Assembly (NCBI GenBank): GCA_944989445.1
Contig: CALYLW010000135.1
Coordinates: forward strand, 1,296,217 to 1,360,216
DNA: 64,000 nt
Direction: 5' to 3'
Source of the DNA: Ampullaceana balthica
Lineage: Eukaryota > Mollusca > Gastropoda > Lymnaeidae
A program made the translations under genes and the position numbers. The notes under the pieces were generated by a model that searched no databases, was not told the DNA's origin, and saw only the letters and a program-made list of their open reading frames with translations. The number at the start of each line of letters is the position of its first letter. Position 1 is the first letter of the stretch. Shown here piece after piece: positions 12,961-25,139 of the stretch.

Positions 12961-13025
12961 AAAATGCAAAATGTTTGATCATGTTGTTAGGTTTTTGTGA
13001 TAAAATATATTTTTAGTCCTGTGTA

Positions 13026-15995
13026 TTTAGGGGTGTGTGGTGAATATGTGTGGTTAGGGGTGTGTGGTGAAAGCTGTGTGGTTAGGGGTGTGTGGTGAAA
13101 TATGTGTGGTTAGGGGTGTGTGATGAAATTTGTGTTGTTAGGGGTGTATGGTGTAATCTTTGTTGTTAGGGGTCTATGGTGTAATCTTTGTTGTTAGGGG
13201 TGTATGGTGAAATCTGTGTGGTTAGGGTGTGTGATGAAATTTGTGTTGTTAGGGGTGTATGGTGTAATCTTTGTTGTTAGGGGTGTGTGGTGAAATTTGT
13301 GTTGTTAGGGGTGTATGGTGTAATCTTTGTTGTTAGGGGTGTATGGTGTAACCTTTGTTGTTAGGGGTGTATGGTGAAATCTGTGTGGTTAGGGGTGTGT
13401 GATGAAATTTGTGTTGTTAGGGGTGTATCGTGTAATTTTTGTTGTTAGGGGTGTGTGGTGAAATTTGTGTTGTTAGGGGTGTATGATGAAATTTGTGTTG
13501 TTAGGGGTGTATGGTGTAATCTTTGATGTTAGGGGTGTATGGTGTAATCTTTGTTGTTAGGGGTGTATGGTGAAATTTGTGTTGTTAGGGGTGTATGATG
13601 AAATTTGTGTTGTTAGGGGTGTATGGTGTAATCTTTGTTGTTAGGGGTGTATGGTGTAATCTTTGTTGTTAGGGGTGTATGATGAAATTTGTGTTGTTAG
13701 GGGTGTATGATGAAATTTATGTTGTTAGGGGTGTATGGTGAAATTTGTGTTGTTAGGGGTGTATGGTGTAATCTTTGTTGTTAGGTGTGTGTGGTGAAAT
13801 TTGTGTTGTTAGGGGTGTATGGTGAAATTTGTTTTGTTAGGGGTGTATGGTGTAATCTTTGTTGTTAGGGGTGTATGGTGAAATTTGTGATGTAAGGGGT
13901 GTATGGTGAAATTTGTGTTGTTAGGGGTGTATGGTGAAATTTGTGTTGTTAGGGGTGTATGGTGTAATCTTTGTTGTTAGGGGTGTGTGGTGAAATTTGT
14001 GTTGTTAGGGGTGTATGGTGAAATTTGTGTTGTTAGGGGTGTATGGTGTAATCTTTGTTGTTAGGGGTGTATGGTGTAATCTTTGTTGTTAGGGGTGTAT
14101 GGTGAAATTTGTTTTGTTAGGGGTGTATGGTGTAATCTTTGTTGTTAGGGGTGTGTGGTGAAATTTGTGTTGTTAGGGGTGTATGGTGAAATTTGTGTTG
14201 TTAGGGGTGTATGGTGTAATCTTTGTTGTTAGGGGTGTATGGTGAAATTTGTGTTGTTAGGGGTGTATGGTGAAATTTGTGTTGTTAGGGGTGTATGGTG
14301 AAATTTGTGTTGTTAGGGGTGTATGGTGTAATCTTTGTTGTTAGGGGTGTGTGGTGAAATTTGTGTTGTTAGGGGTGTATGGTGAAATTTGTGTTGTTAG
14401 TGGTGTATGGTGAACATTGTGTTGTTAGGGGTGTATGGTGTAATCTTTGTTGTTAGGGGTGTGTGGTGAAATTTGTGTTGTTAGGGGTGTATGGTGAAAT
14501 TTGTGTTGTTAGGGGTGTATGGTGTAATCTTTGTTGTTAGGGGTGTGTGGTGAAATTTGTGTTGTTAGGGGTGTGTGGTGAAATTTGTGTGGTTAGGGGT
14601 GTATGGTGTAATCTTTGTTGTTAGGGGTGTATGGTGAAATTTGTGTTGTTAGGGGTGTATGATGAAATTTGTGTTGTTAGGGGTGTATGGTGTAATCTTT
14701 GTTGTTAGGGGTGTATGGTGTAATCTTTGTTGTTAGGGGTGTATGATGAAATTTGTGTTGTTAGGGGTGTATGATGAAATTTATGTTGTTAGGGGTGTAT
14801 GGTGAAATTTGTGTTGTTAGGGGTGTATGTTGTAATCTTTGTTGTTAGGGGTGTGTGGTGAAATTTGTGTTGTTAGGGGTGTATGGTGTAATCTTTGTTG
14901 TTAGGGGTGTATGGTGTAATCTTTGTTGTTAGGGTGTATGGTGAAATTTGTTTTGTTAGGGGTGTATGGTGTAATCTTTGTTGTTAAGGGTGTGTGGTGA
15001 AATTTGTGTTGTTAGGGGTGTATGGTGAAATTTGTGTTGTTAGGGGTGTATGGTGTAATCTTTGTTGTTAGGGGTGTATGGTGAAATTTGTGTTGTTAGG
15101 GGTGTATGGTGAAATTTGTGTTGTTAGGGGTGTATGGTGAAATTTGTGTTGTTAGGGGTGTATGGTGTAATCTTTGTTGTTAGGGGTGTGTGGTGAAATT
15201 TGTGTTGTTAGGGGTGTATGGTGTAATCTTTGTTGTTAGGGGTGTGTGGTGAAATTTGTGTTGTTAGGGGTGTATGGTGAAATTTGTGTTGTTAGGGGTG
15301 TATGGTGTAATCTTTGTTGTTAGGGGTGTGTGGTGAAATTTGTGTTGTTAGGGGTGTGTGGTGAAATTTGTGTGGTTAGGGGTGTGTGGTGTAATCTTTG
15401 TAGTTAGGGGTGTGTGGTGTAATCTTTGTTGTTAGGGGTGTGAGGTGTAATCTTTGTTGTTAGGGGTGTGTGGTGTAATCTGTGTTGTTAGGGATGTATG
15501 GTGAAATATGTGTGGTTAGGGGTGTGTGGTGTAATCTTTGTTGTTAGGGGTGTGTGGTGTAATCTTTGTTGTTAGGGGTGTGTGGTGTAATCTTTGTTGT
15601 TAGGGGTGTGTGGTGTAATCTTTGTTGTTAGGGGTGTATGGTGAAATCTGTGTTGTTTGGTTTGTGTTGGGAAATCTGTGTGGTTTGGTTTGTGTTGGGA
15701 AATCTGTGTGGTTTGGGGTGTGTTGTGAAATCTGTGTTGTTTGGTTTGTGTTGGGAAATCTGTGTGGTTTGGGGTGTGTTGTGAAATCTGTGTGGTTAGG
15801 GGTGTGTGGTGATATCTGTGTGGTTAGGGGTGTGTGGTGATATCTGTGTGGTTTGGGGTGTGTGGTGAAAGCTGTGTGGTTAGGGGTGTGTGGTGAAATC
15901 TGTGTGGTTAGGGGTGTGTGGTGAAAGCTGTGTGGTTAGGGGTGTGTGGTGATATCTGTGTGGTTAGGGATGTGTGGTGAAACCTGTGGTTTGGA
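13026..15995. repeat. Second 28-bp minisatellite, related to the first
   Basis: About 106 copies of a 28-bp unit with core gttgttaggggtgtatggtg followed by aaatttgt or taatcttt. Aligned without gaps to a gttgttaggattgtgtggta-phase unit of the preceding array, 20 of 28 positions agree, so the two arrays probably share an ancestor. From about 15640 a third sub-type (tgtggtttggtttgtgttgg) appears and then reverts to ttagggg types. The 72-codon frame at 15622-15840 is a product of the repeat. Confidence 0.95.
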
Positions 15996-16467
15996 AATGT
16001 GGATTTCGGACTTGTTTAGTAGAGTTAAGAATATGTGGGGAATATGATGTGGTTAAGACTTTGGCTTATGCCATAGAAATAAGGAGAAAATTTGTGGTTG
16101 ATTAGAGCTTTGTGTTTAAATGTGTTATTGAATAGGGATGTGTATTTAAATGTGAAGTTGGTTTTCAAATGTTTAGCTAAAACGACAGTTGAAATTTGTG
16201 GGTAAAATGTTGGACTGTTATAATTGTGTGGCTTTAATTTGTGGGTAAATAATCTAGGTGATTAAAAATTTGTGGTTGAAATTTGCCCCTTTTTTAAATC
16301 GAAAACGTTTTAAAAAATATCAACAAACGCGTTTAAATTAAACGTATACAAGATAATATTTTTATTAGAGACCAGTTTATTATAAGGATTTCAGAACACT
16401 TACCTTTGGTTGACAGGATATAAATAGATTGATCTCAGCTAAAAATATACAAATGTATCCATCTTAC
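15996..16467. other. Degenerating array edge and AT-rich spacer
   Basis: 15996-16270 keeps scattered tgtggtt/tgtgtttaaatgtg fragments that look like decayed 28-bp units. At 16362-16380 attagagaccagtttatta is a single stray copy of the 15-bp unit from the left end of the window. No gene is seen. Confidence 0.6.
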
Positions 16468-16505
16468 ACACACACACAAACACACACACACACACACACA
16501 CACAC
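16468..16505. repeat. (CA)n microsatellite
   Basis: Dinucleotide run with one interruption (caaaca) at about 16479. Confidence 0.95.
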
Positions 16506-16578
16506 TGCATTCTGCTTTTAACACTGGACCAGGATCTTAGGCTTACACGTGAACCAGCTCACTCGCATGAAAATCTTG

Positions 16579-17754
16579 ATGTACAGACACCAAACAACAA
16601 ATTCACATGATGTGTACAGACACCGAACAACAAATTCACATGATGTGTACAGACACCATACAACAAATTCACATGATGTGTACAGACACCAAACAACAAA
16701 TTCACATGATGTGTACAGACACCAAAAAACTATTTCACATGATGTGTACATACACCAAACAACTAATTCACATGATGTGTACAGACACCAAACAACAAAT
16801 TCACATGATGTGTACAGACACCAAACAACAAATTCACATGATGTGTACAGACACCAAACAACTAATTCACATGATGTGGACAGACACCAAACAACTATTT
16901 CACATGATGTGTACATACACCAAACAACAAATTCACATGATGTGTACAGACACCAAACAACAAATTCACATGATGTGTACAGACACCGAAAAACTAATTC
17001 ACATGATGTGTACAGACACCGAACAACTAATTCACATGATGTGTACAGACACACAACAACTAATTCACATGATGTGTACAGACACCTAACAACTTATTCA
17101 CATGATGTGTACAGACACCGAACAACTAATTCACATGATGTGTACAGACACTAAACAACTATTTCACATGATGTGTACAGACACCAAACAACTATTTCAC
17201 ATGATGTGTACAGACACCAAACAACAAATTTACATGTGGTGTACCAAGACCAAACAACTAATTCACATGATGTGTACAGACACCAAACAACTATTTCACA
17301 TGATGTGTACAGACACCAAACAACTATTTCACATGATGTGTACAGACACCAACAAACTATTTCACATGATGTGTACCAACACCAAACAACTAATTCACAT
17401 GATGTGTACAGACACCGAACAACTAATTTACATGATGTGTACAGACACCAAACAACTAATTTACATGATGTGTACAGACACCAAACAACTAATTCACATG
17501 ATGTGTACAGACACCAAACAACTAATTTACATGATGTGTACAGACACATAACAACTAATTTACATGATGTGTACAGACACCAAACAACTAATTCACATGA
17601 TGTGTACAGACACCAAACAACTAATTTACATGATGTGTACAGACACCAAACAACTAATTTACATGATGTGTACAGACACCAAACAACTATTTCACATGAT
17701 GTGTACAGACACCAAACAACAAATTTACATGATGTGTACAGACACCGAACAACT
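16579..17754. repeat. 33-bp minisatellite, left block
   Basis: About 36 copies of a 33-bp unit containing attcacatgatgtgtacag and acaccaaacaact. Since 33 is divisible by three, all phases give long frames (HDVYRHQTTNS and MMCTDTKQ types on the plus strand, CLYTSCEFVVW on the minus strand). These should not be annotated as proteins. The array resumes after the insert at 17755-18478. Confidence 0.97.
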
Positions 17755-18478
17755 GTTGATCCTACATGTGGAAGAAAATCAGAAGCCCCGAGCCTAGTGC
17801 TCTTCATGGGTCTTCCTGGAAGACCCTCCCAGCTATCTGGCCCCCTCCCCCAGAAAAGGACGTTGACAGCTGGGAAAACCCCCCCCGGAGCGGTCGCTTC
17901 TGAAGCGGCCACCTGGGCATCTAAGACAGAAAGTCGAGGATGCCTCCCACTAAGTTGACCTCACAAGGAGGGGTGGAATTGCCTTACTACGACCCGCTAC
18001 CACTTCGGCGCCACCCCGGCAAAGCATACGAGTCTCAATGGTTAGGATCGCCGCAATGCGGGGGATCATCAATGACCTACCTAGGGTGCAACCCCCACTG
18101 GAAGGTTTCCTCAGAGCTGGCGTCCGCTGCGTTCTTCGCGGTTCCTTTTGCTAATCCGTGCTGGCGCTCCTGGCCCTAAACCGGCACCGCTCAATGGCGT
18201 TGCTAGTAAAATTGAGGGGGACGAAACGGTCGCTTCGGATTTACCCGACCCTCAGCGGGTACTTTGGTTTTCATCATCGACAATTACATTTAAGATGCTT
18301 TGTCTAAGATCCGTACAGCGACTGTAATCATATGTAACTAGCACCTAACCCTAACATATCGGACTTTGGCATTGCCTGCCGGGAGATGTTGGTTTCAGGT
18401 CGCCGAGTCGCGGTCAGGTCCGTGCCCCACGACCCTACTCATCCGCCGAGCCCCGTAGAGGCCTCCCCCTTTCGACGG
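17755..18478. mobile_element. 724-bp GC-rich insertion inside the 33-bp array
   Basis: Composition and sequence differ sharply from both flanks (GC-rich, CpG-rich, many C and G runs). It sits between two copies of accgaacaact (17744-17754 and 18479-18489), the pattern expected for an 11-bp target-site duplication within one repeat unit. It has no terminal inverted repeats and no poly(A) tail. It contains short open stretches (for example 17940-18179, +) without a recognised domain, and a cctaaccctaac motif at about 18343. A 5' or internal piece of a retroelement is the best guess, class unknown. Confidence 0.6.
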
Positions 18479-19297
18479 ACCGAACAACTAATTTACATGA
18501 TGTTTACAGACGCCAAACAACAAATTAACATGATGTGTACAGACACCGAACAACTAATTCACATGATGTGTACAGACACCAAAAAACTATTTCACATGAT
18601 GTGTACAGACACCAAACAACTATTTCACATGATGTGTACAGACACCAAACAACAAATTTACATGTGGTGTACCAACACCAAACAACTAATTCACATGATG
18701 TGTACAGACACCGAACAACTAATTTACATGATGTGTACAGACACCAAACAACTAATTTACATGATGTGTACAGACACCAAACAACTCATTCACATGATGT
18801 GTACAGACACCAAACAACTAATTTACATGATGTGTACAGACACCAAACAACTAATTTACATGATGTGTACAGACACCAAACAACTATTTCACATGATGTG
18901 TACAGACACCAAACAACAAATTTACATGATGTGTACAGACACCGAACAACTAATTTACATGATGTTTACAGACACCAAACAACAAATTCACATGATGTGT
19001 ACAGACACCGAACAACTAATTCACATGATGTGTACAGACACCAAACAACTAATTCACATGATGTGTACAGACACCGAACAACTAATTCACATGATGTGTA
19101 CAGACACCGAACAACTTATTCACATGATGTGTACAGACACCAAACAACAAATTCACATGATGTGTACAGACACCAAACAACAAATTCATATGATGTGTAC
19201 AGACACCAAACAACTAATTTACATGATGTGTACAGACACCAAACAACTAATTTAAATGCTGTGTACAGACACCAAACAACTAATTTACATGATGTGT
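18479..19297. repeat. 33-bp minisatellite, right block
   Basis: About 25 further copies of the unit seen at 16579-17754. The 289-codon and 263-codon plus-strand frames here are repeat artefacts, the former beginning in the GC-rich insert. Confidence 0.97.
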
Positions 19298-19465
19298 ACA
19301 CACTCCTTAAGGTTCTTAGCTTCTAGGGGTCCTGTCATAGCCTCAATGCATTCCTCATAGATGCAAGCTGTTTGACATTTGAGTTGACATTTTACACTTG
19401 ATGTCCCGTTCGACATTTTGAAAAGTCTTTTGTAGATTTGGATATACATTTGACACCTAATGTTG
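19298..19465. other. Short spacer with proto-repeat sequence
   Basis: Contains scattered gacattttacacttgatg and gatatacatttgacacc segments that resemble irregular precursors of the next array. Confidence 0.5.
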
Positions 19466-21600
19466 ATTTAGCCATTGAATAGACATTACACGCACCATGA
19501 CGTGTTGAACAGTGGAATAGACATTACACACACCATGACGTGTTGAACAGTGGAATAGACATTACACACACCATGACATGTTGAACAGTTAAATAGACAT
19601 TACACACAACATGATGTGTTGAACAGTGGAATAGACATTACACACACCATGACGTGTTGAACAGTTAAATAGACATTACACACAACATGATGTGTTGAAC
19701 ATTTGAATAGACATTACACACAACATGACGTGTTGAACAGTGGAATAGACATTACGAACAACATGACGTGTTGAACAGTTAAATAGACATTACACACAAC
19801 ATGATGTGTTGAACATTTGAATAGACATTACACACACCATGACGTGTTGAACAGTGGAATAGACATTACACACAACATGACGTGTTGAACAGTTAAATAG
19901 ACATTACACACAACATGATGTGTTGAACATTTGAATAGACATTACACACAACATGACGTGTTGAACAGTGGAATAGACATTACACACAACAGTTGAATAG
20001 ACATTACACACACCATGACGTGTTGAAAATTTGAATAGACATTACACACAACATGACGTGTTGAACAGTGGAATAGACATTACACACACCATGACGTGTT
20101 GAACAGTTAAATAGACATTACACACACCATGACGTGTTAAACATTTGAATAGACATTACACACAACATGATGTGTTGAACATTTGAATAGACATTACACA
20201 CAACATGACGCGTTGAACATTTGAATAGACATTACACACAACATGACGTGCTGAACATTTGAATAGACATTACACACAACATGATGTGTTGAACATTTGA
20301 ATAGACATTACACACAACAGTTGAATATACATTACACACACCATGACGTGTTGAACAGTTGAATAGACATTACACACAACATGATGTGTTGAACATTTGA
20401 ATAGACATTACACACACAACATGACGTGTTGAACATTTGAATAGACATTACACACAACAGTTGAATAGACATTACACACAACATGATGTGTTGAACATTT
20501 GAATAGACATTACACACACCATGACGTGCTGAACATTTGAATAGACATTACACACAACATGACGTGTTGAACAGTGGAATAGACATTACACACACCATGA
20601 CGTGTTGAACAGTTAAATAGACATTACACACACCATGACGTGTTAAACATTTGAATAGACATTACACACAACATGATGTGTTGAACATTTGAATAGACAT
20701 TACACACACCATGACGTGCTGAACATTTGAATAGACATTACACACAACATGATGTGTTGAACATTTGAATAGACATTACACACAACATGACGCGTTGAAC
20801 ATTTGAATAGACATTACACACAACATGACGTGCTGAACATTTGAATAGACATTACACACAACATGATGTGTTGAACATTCGAATAGACATTACACACAAC
20901 AGTTGAATATACATTACACACACCATGACGTGTTGAACAGTTGAATAGACATTACACACAACATGATGTGTTGAACATTTGAATAGACATTACACACACA
21001 ACATGACGTGTTGAACATTTGAATAGACATTACACACAACAGTTGAATAGACATTACACACAACATGATGTGTTGAACATTTGAATAGACATTACACACA
21101 CCATGACGTGCTGAACATTTGAATAGACATTACACACAACATGACGTGTTGAACAGTTAAATAGACATTACACACAACATGATGTGTTGAACATTTGAAT
21201 AGAAATTACACACAACATGACGTGTTGAACATTTGAATAGACATTACACACAACAGTTGAATAGACATGACACACAACATGATGTGTTGAACATTTGAAT
21301 AGACATTACACACAACAGTTGAATAGACATTACACACAACATGACGTGTTGAACATTTGAATAGACATTACACACAACATGACGTGCTGAACATTTGAAT
21401 AGACATTACACACAACATGATGTTTTGAACATTTGAATAGACATTACACACACCATGACGTGCTGAACATTTGAATAGACATTACACACAACATGATGTG
21501 TTGAACATTTGAATAGAAATTACACACACACACAACATGATGTGTTGAACATTTGAATAGACATTACACACAACATGATGTGTTGAACATTTGAATTGAC
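19466..21600. repeat. 38-bp minisatellite with higher-order repeat
   Basis: About 55 copies of a 38-bp unit including gaatagacattacacacaac and atgatgtgttgaaca. A shortened variant joins cacacaacag directly to ttgaatagac. An identical 186-bp segment occurs at 20332-20517 and 20914-21099, so there is a 582-bp higher-order period locally. Upstream markers are offset by 506 bp instead, which implies a later gain of two units (76 bp). Confidence 0.95.
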
Positions 21601-21744
21601 ATTTGGTACTGGACCCTATTGCGTGTTTGACACCTACTGTCATTTGAACATTTATTTTTAATTGACATTTGATATGATATCGGGCATTTGAAACTTGATC
21701 TCCTATCGAACTTTAAAGAGAAGTTTGAGACCTGATGTTATAGT
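21601..21744. other. Degenerate transition sequence
   Basis: Irregular gacatttg and cacctactgtcatttg motifs related to the arrays on both sides. No gene is seen. Confidence 0.5.
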
Positions 21745-22004
21745 CGACATTTGAATAGATATGTGCCATATGAATAGATATGTGACATTTGAATAGATTT
21801 GTGACATTTGAATAGATAAGTGACATTTGAATAGATATGTGACATTTGAATAGATATGTGACATTTGAATATATATGTGTGACATTTGAAGAGATATGTG
21901 ACATTTGAATAGATTTGTGACATTTGAATAGATATGTGACATTTGAAAAGATATGTGACATTTGAATAGATATGTAACATTTGAATAGATATGTGACACC
22001 TTCC
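21745..22004. repeat. 19-bp minisatellite
   Basis: About 13 copies of gaatagatatgtgacattt. The period is half that of the adjacent 38-bp array and the unit shares gaataga and acattt with it. The minus-strand frames here (MSHIYSNVTYLFKC types) are artefacts. Confidence 0.93.
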
Positions 22005-22026
22005 ATCCCTTGGGACACTTTAAAAT

Positions 22027-22666
22027 TAGGGCTGCGGAAATTAACGATTAATTTCTCGATTAATCGTTAAATTTTTTTGTCGATTAAAATTATTTTAATC
22101 CATAAAAATTCGATTAAAATTAAAGAAAATATTTATAATATTTTTGAAATTTTTATTTATAAATAATTAATTATTATTAATTAATAATAATTTATATATG
22201 TTTTTACGTACAAACTTCTCCCGCGTAATATTATAATTTATTTTATTACTGTATGTGGACTGGCAGACGTCAACTAAAAAATGGCTCACAGCATCAGCGC
22301 AGTTAAATTTAAACATATAAGTCATATAACTAGAAAGTTGAGCAAAAATTTTGTTTTAAGCTAACTGCGGATGGCAAAGTCGAAGATGGTGAAATAGTTT
22401 ACTGTGTTCACTGCCATAAACGATTCTCTTTTAAAGGATCAAATACATCGCTGGCGTACCACCTTCAGCACAAAAATCCGATCAAGTATCAACACATTGT
22501 CATAAAATTTAGTTCAAAATATTCTCAATTTTCACTGTCCGTGAGAAATGATCAGTTTAATGAAGTCAGAAATTTCTATTTTTGGCTTCAATCGAAATTA
22601 TCGATAAATTAATCGATAATTTTCAAAAGTTAACGACTAAATTTAAATTAATCGATAACAGCCCTA
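22027..22666 (+). mobile_element. hAT-superfamily DNA transposon, 640-bp non-autonomous copy
   Basis: It begins tagggctg and ends cagcccta, with longer imperfect terminal repeats rich in cgattaat. It is flanked by a perfect 8-bp duplication, tttaaaat, at 22019-22026 and 22667-22674. An 8-bp target-site duplication and TAGGG-type ends are characteristic of hAT elements. The interior keeps a remnant of the transposase N-terminus (22334-22612) but no catalytic region, so it would need a transposase supplied in trans. It lies within sequence derived from the 19/38-bp repeat family. Confidence 0.85.
22334..22612 (+). pseudogene. hAT transposase remnant, BED-type zinc finger
   Basis: A stop-free frame of 92 codons between TAG 22331 and TAA 22610, without an initiating ATG at its left end. 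It encodes GEIVYCVHCHKRFSFKGS followed by TSLAYHLQHKNP. The C-x2-C pair followed by an aromatic/basic stretch and a His-rich end is the BED finger layout used by hAT transposases to bind DNA. The last expected zinc-binding histidine appears replaced by Asn (HLQHKN). The frame then runs straight into the 3' terminal repeat, so the dimerisation and catalytic domains are deleted. Confidence 0.75.
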
Positions 22667-22674
22667 TTTAAAAT

Positions 22675-22920
22675 ACATTTGAAAACATATCTTCAATTGG
22701 ACATTTTAATTGACATTAGACACATAAAATTCTAGCGTTTAAATAGACATTTGACATTTGAATTTCCATCGGAAATCTGACACTTGATATCATATTGGAC
22801 ATTTGAATAGATATTTGACATTTGATGCCAATTTAAATAGAAATTTAACACTGAAGTCATAATGGACATTTGAGCAAATATGGCACAGGACATCATACAT
22901 CAAGGATTGAATGAATATTG
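22675..22920. repeat. Degenerate copies of the 19/38-bp repeat family
   Basis: Irregular gacatttgaatagatatttg and gacattagacac motifs continue on the right side of the hAT element, so the transposon landed within an older, decayed part of this repeat field. Confidence 0.6.
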
Positions 22921-23046
22921 TACATGGCTGACGTCACACGTGGCTGACGTCACACATGGCTGAAGTCACACATGGCTGACGTCACACATGGCTGACGTCA
23001 CACATGGCTGACGTCACACATGGCTGATGTCATACATGGCTGACGC
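22921..23046. repeat. 16-bp minisatellite carrying CRE octamers
   Basis: About eight copies of cacatggctgacgtca. Five contain the exact palindrome tgacgtca (22929, 22945, 22977, 22993, 23009); others read tgaagtca or tgatgtca. The octamer is the consensus cAMP-response element bound by CREB/ATF bZIP factors. Whether it acts here is unknown. Confidence 0.9.
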
Positions 23047-23349
23047 TTTGATTACTATACAAACATTGAATGAATATTGCACACGGCTGACGTAACACAA
23101 TGCTGACGCTTTGATTACTATACAAACACCCAAACAACGTTTAAAAGTTAAATATTCCGCGATATCATTTGAGAACCGCCACGTTTTAATTAGTGGACAA
23201 ATAAGGACGGAAGTGTCTTAACCATGTAAGGAGTTCTTTCCCCTGCCACACCAGCCCTCATGGCAAATAATGGCAGGTATTTTCACCATCTCAAGGTGTC
23301 CACACCAAAATCAACTCATGACCTCCCCTTAACAACCACGCCTTTACCC
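23047..23349. other. Spacer with a short duplication and a repeat-core relative
   Basis: Gctttgattactatacaaac occurs twice (about 23045 and 23107). At about 23170-23205 gccacgttttaattagtgg resembles the arm of the foldback element at 1944-2234. Confidence 0.55.
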
Positions 23350-23670
23350 AACAACATTAGTTACGTACAAGAAAAATTACATTAATTACATACAAGAACC
23401 ATAATTTTAATTACAGACGAGATTGTAGCACTACTTACAGATTAGGCGTACAGCTTTTATATCATACAAGACCCTCATCATTAATTACATTAAAGAAACT
23501 TAATATTAATAACATGCAAGACCCATTACTTTAATTACATGCAATACCCATTTTTTAAATTGCACACAAGACCGTAACACTACTTAACATTATTAACAAG
23601 ACGTATAGCATTAATTACAATTAATTAATACAACACATAAAATTACATACAAGACCGTAACACAAAGCTA
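23350..23670. repeat. Degenerate tandem repeat, ttaattacatacaagacc-like
   Basis: Loosely spaced copies of attacatacaagacc with variable linkers, too diverged for a clear period. Confidence 0.6.
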
Positions 23671-23734
23671 GAGTTGAAGACTTCCAACCCTAGGACTATC
23701 CCAGTACCACTAGCCCAATATCCGGCTTACACTA

Positions 23735-24262
23735 GGCCAATATTCCACCAACACTAAGTCAATATTCCACAAACACTAAATCAATATTCCACCAACACTA
23801 AGTCAATATTCCACTAACACCAAGTCAATATTCCACCAACACTAAGTCAATATTCCACTAACACCAAGTCAATATTCCACCAACACCAAGTCAATATTCC
23901 ACCAACACTAAGTCAATATTCCACTAACACCAAGTCAATATTCCACCAACGCTAAGTCAATATTCCACCAACAATAAGTCAATATTCCACCAAAACTAGG
24001 TCAATATTCCACCATCACTAAGTCAATATTCCACTAACACCAAGTCAATATTCCACCAACACCAAGTCAATATTCCACCAACACTAAGTCAATAGTCCAC
24101 TAAAACTAAGTCAATATTCCACCAACACTAAGTCAATATTCCACCAACACTAAGTCAATATTCCACCAACGCTAAGTCAATATTCCACCAACACTAAGTC
24201 ATTATTCCACCAACACTAAGTCAATATTCCACCAACACTAAGTCAATATTCCACTAACAAAA
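23735..24262. repeat. 22-bp minisatellite
   Basis: About 24 copies of a 22-bp unit with core ccaacactaagtcaatattc; common variants are actaacacc and accaacgct. Confidence 0.95.
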
Positions 24263-24916
24263 TGTAACAAACTGACTCTGACAGTCAATATTATTTGTTT
24301 CCTATAAAATGTATAGCCGATGTCAAATGTTTTCATTTTCCCTGAAGAACAAAAGTAAACAAACTTAATTGTCCTTGTCTCTCAATCTGCTTCCACGTAT
24401 TCCTGACGTCACCCAACTCCTTGCTGACGTCATGTGACAGCCAGCGAGAGGGAGTTGCTAGCGACCACCCCCATATCAACAGAGGAGCTTGTGTCTATTG
24501 TCGATAACTCCACGGGGTGGTATCTGAGGTATGAGCATGGCATCAACCCGCCCTTCAACTGATGACAGTGTTACCCCACGGCGAGTGTGAACCACGCCTC
24601 ACACGGGATAAATTTGTGAGATTATGGAGGACATTTATTATCTAACACCTGACTTAAGAGTTACGTCTGGGTTTGTTTCGGCCATTTTAGACAAGCCATG
24701 TCCAGGTTTACAATCCAATTTTTTCATGCCGGGAGCTCCAAGTTACTCTCAAACCAATACCCCGTCAAGAAGATATTTCACTAAAAACTAAAGGCGTAGT
24801 AGGAAGGGCAGTTGGTCGTGAATTTATATTGGCTTACAGAATTGGACAAGAAACAATGAATTCAATCTTCAATTGTATAAAGCCAGCATTGGACTATCGC
24901 AAGGGCGCAAAGATAA
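24263..24916. other. Unique spacer
   Basis: No gene recognised. Two tgacgtca octamers lie at 24404 and 24425. Confidence 0.5.
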
Positions 24917-25136
24917 GGGTTGTCATCACTAGAGGTCACTAGGTTGTCATCACTAGAGGTCACTAGGTTGTCATCACTAGAGGTCACTAGGTTGTCATCA
25001 GTAGAGGTCACTAGGTTGTCATCACTAGAGGTCACTAGGTTGTCATCACTAGAGGTTACTAGGTTGTCATCACTAGAGGTCACTAGGTTGTCATCACTAG
25101 AGGTCACTAGGTTGTCATCACTAGAGGTCACTACGT
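24917..25136. repeat. 24-bp minisatellite
   Basis: About nine nearly identical copies of a 24-bp unit containing ggttgtcatcactagaggtc. It gives spurious frames (TSSDDNLV on minus, MSSLEVTRL on plus). Confidence 0.95.
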
Positions 25137-25139
25137 TTT

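Noticed and set aside
3191..15995. TTAGG/TTAGGGG content suggesting telomeric or subtelomeric sequence
   Set aside because: The motif is embedded once per 28-bp unit and no pure TTAGGG run is present. A subtelomeric location remains possible but is not shown.
16549..19326. Long open frames on both strands with 11-residue repeats
   Set aside because: A 33-bp period is divisible by three, so all phases without a stop stay open; the frames also run through an unrelated GC-rich insert.
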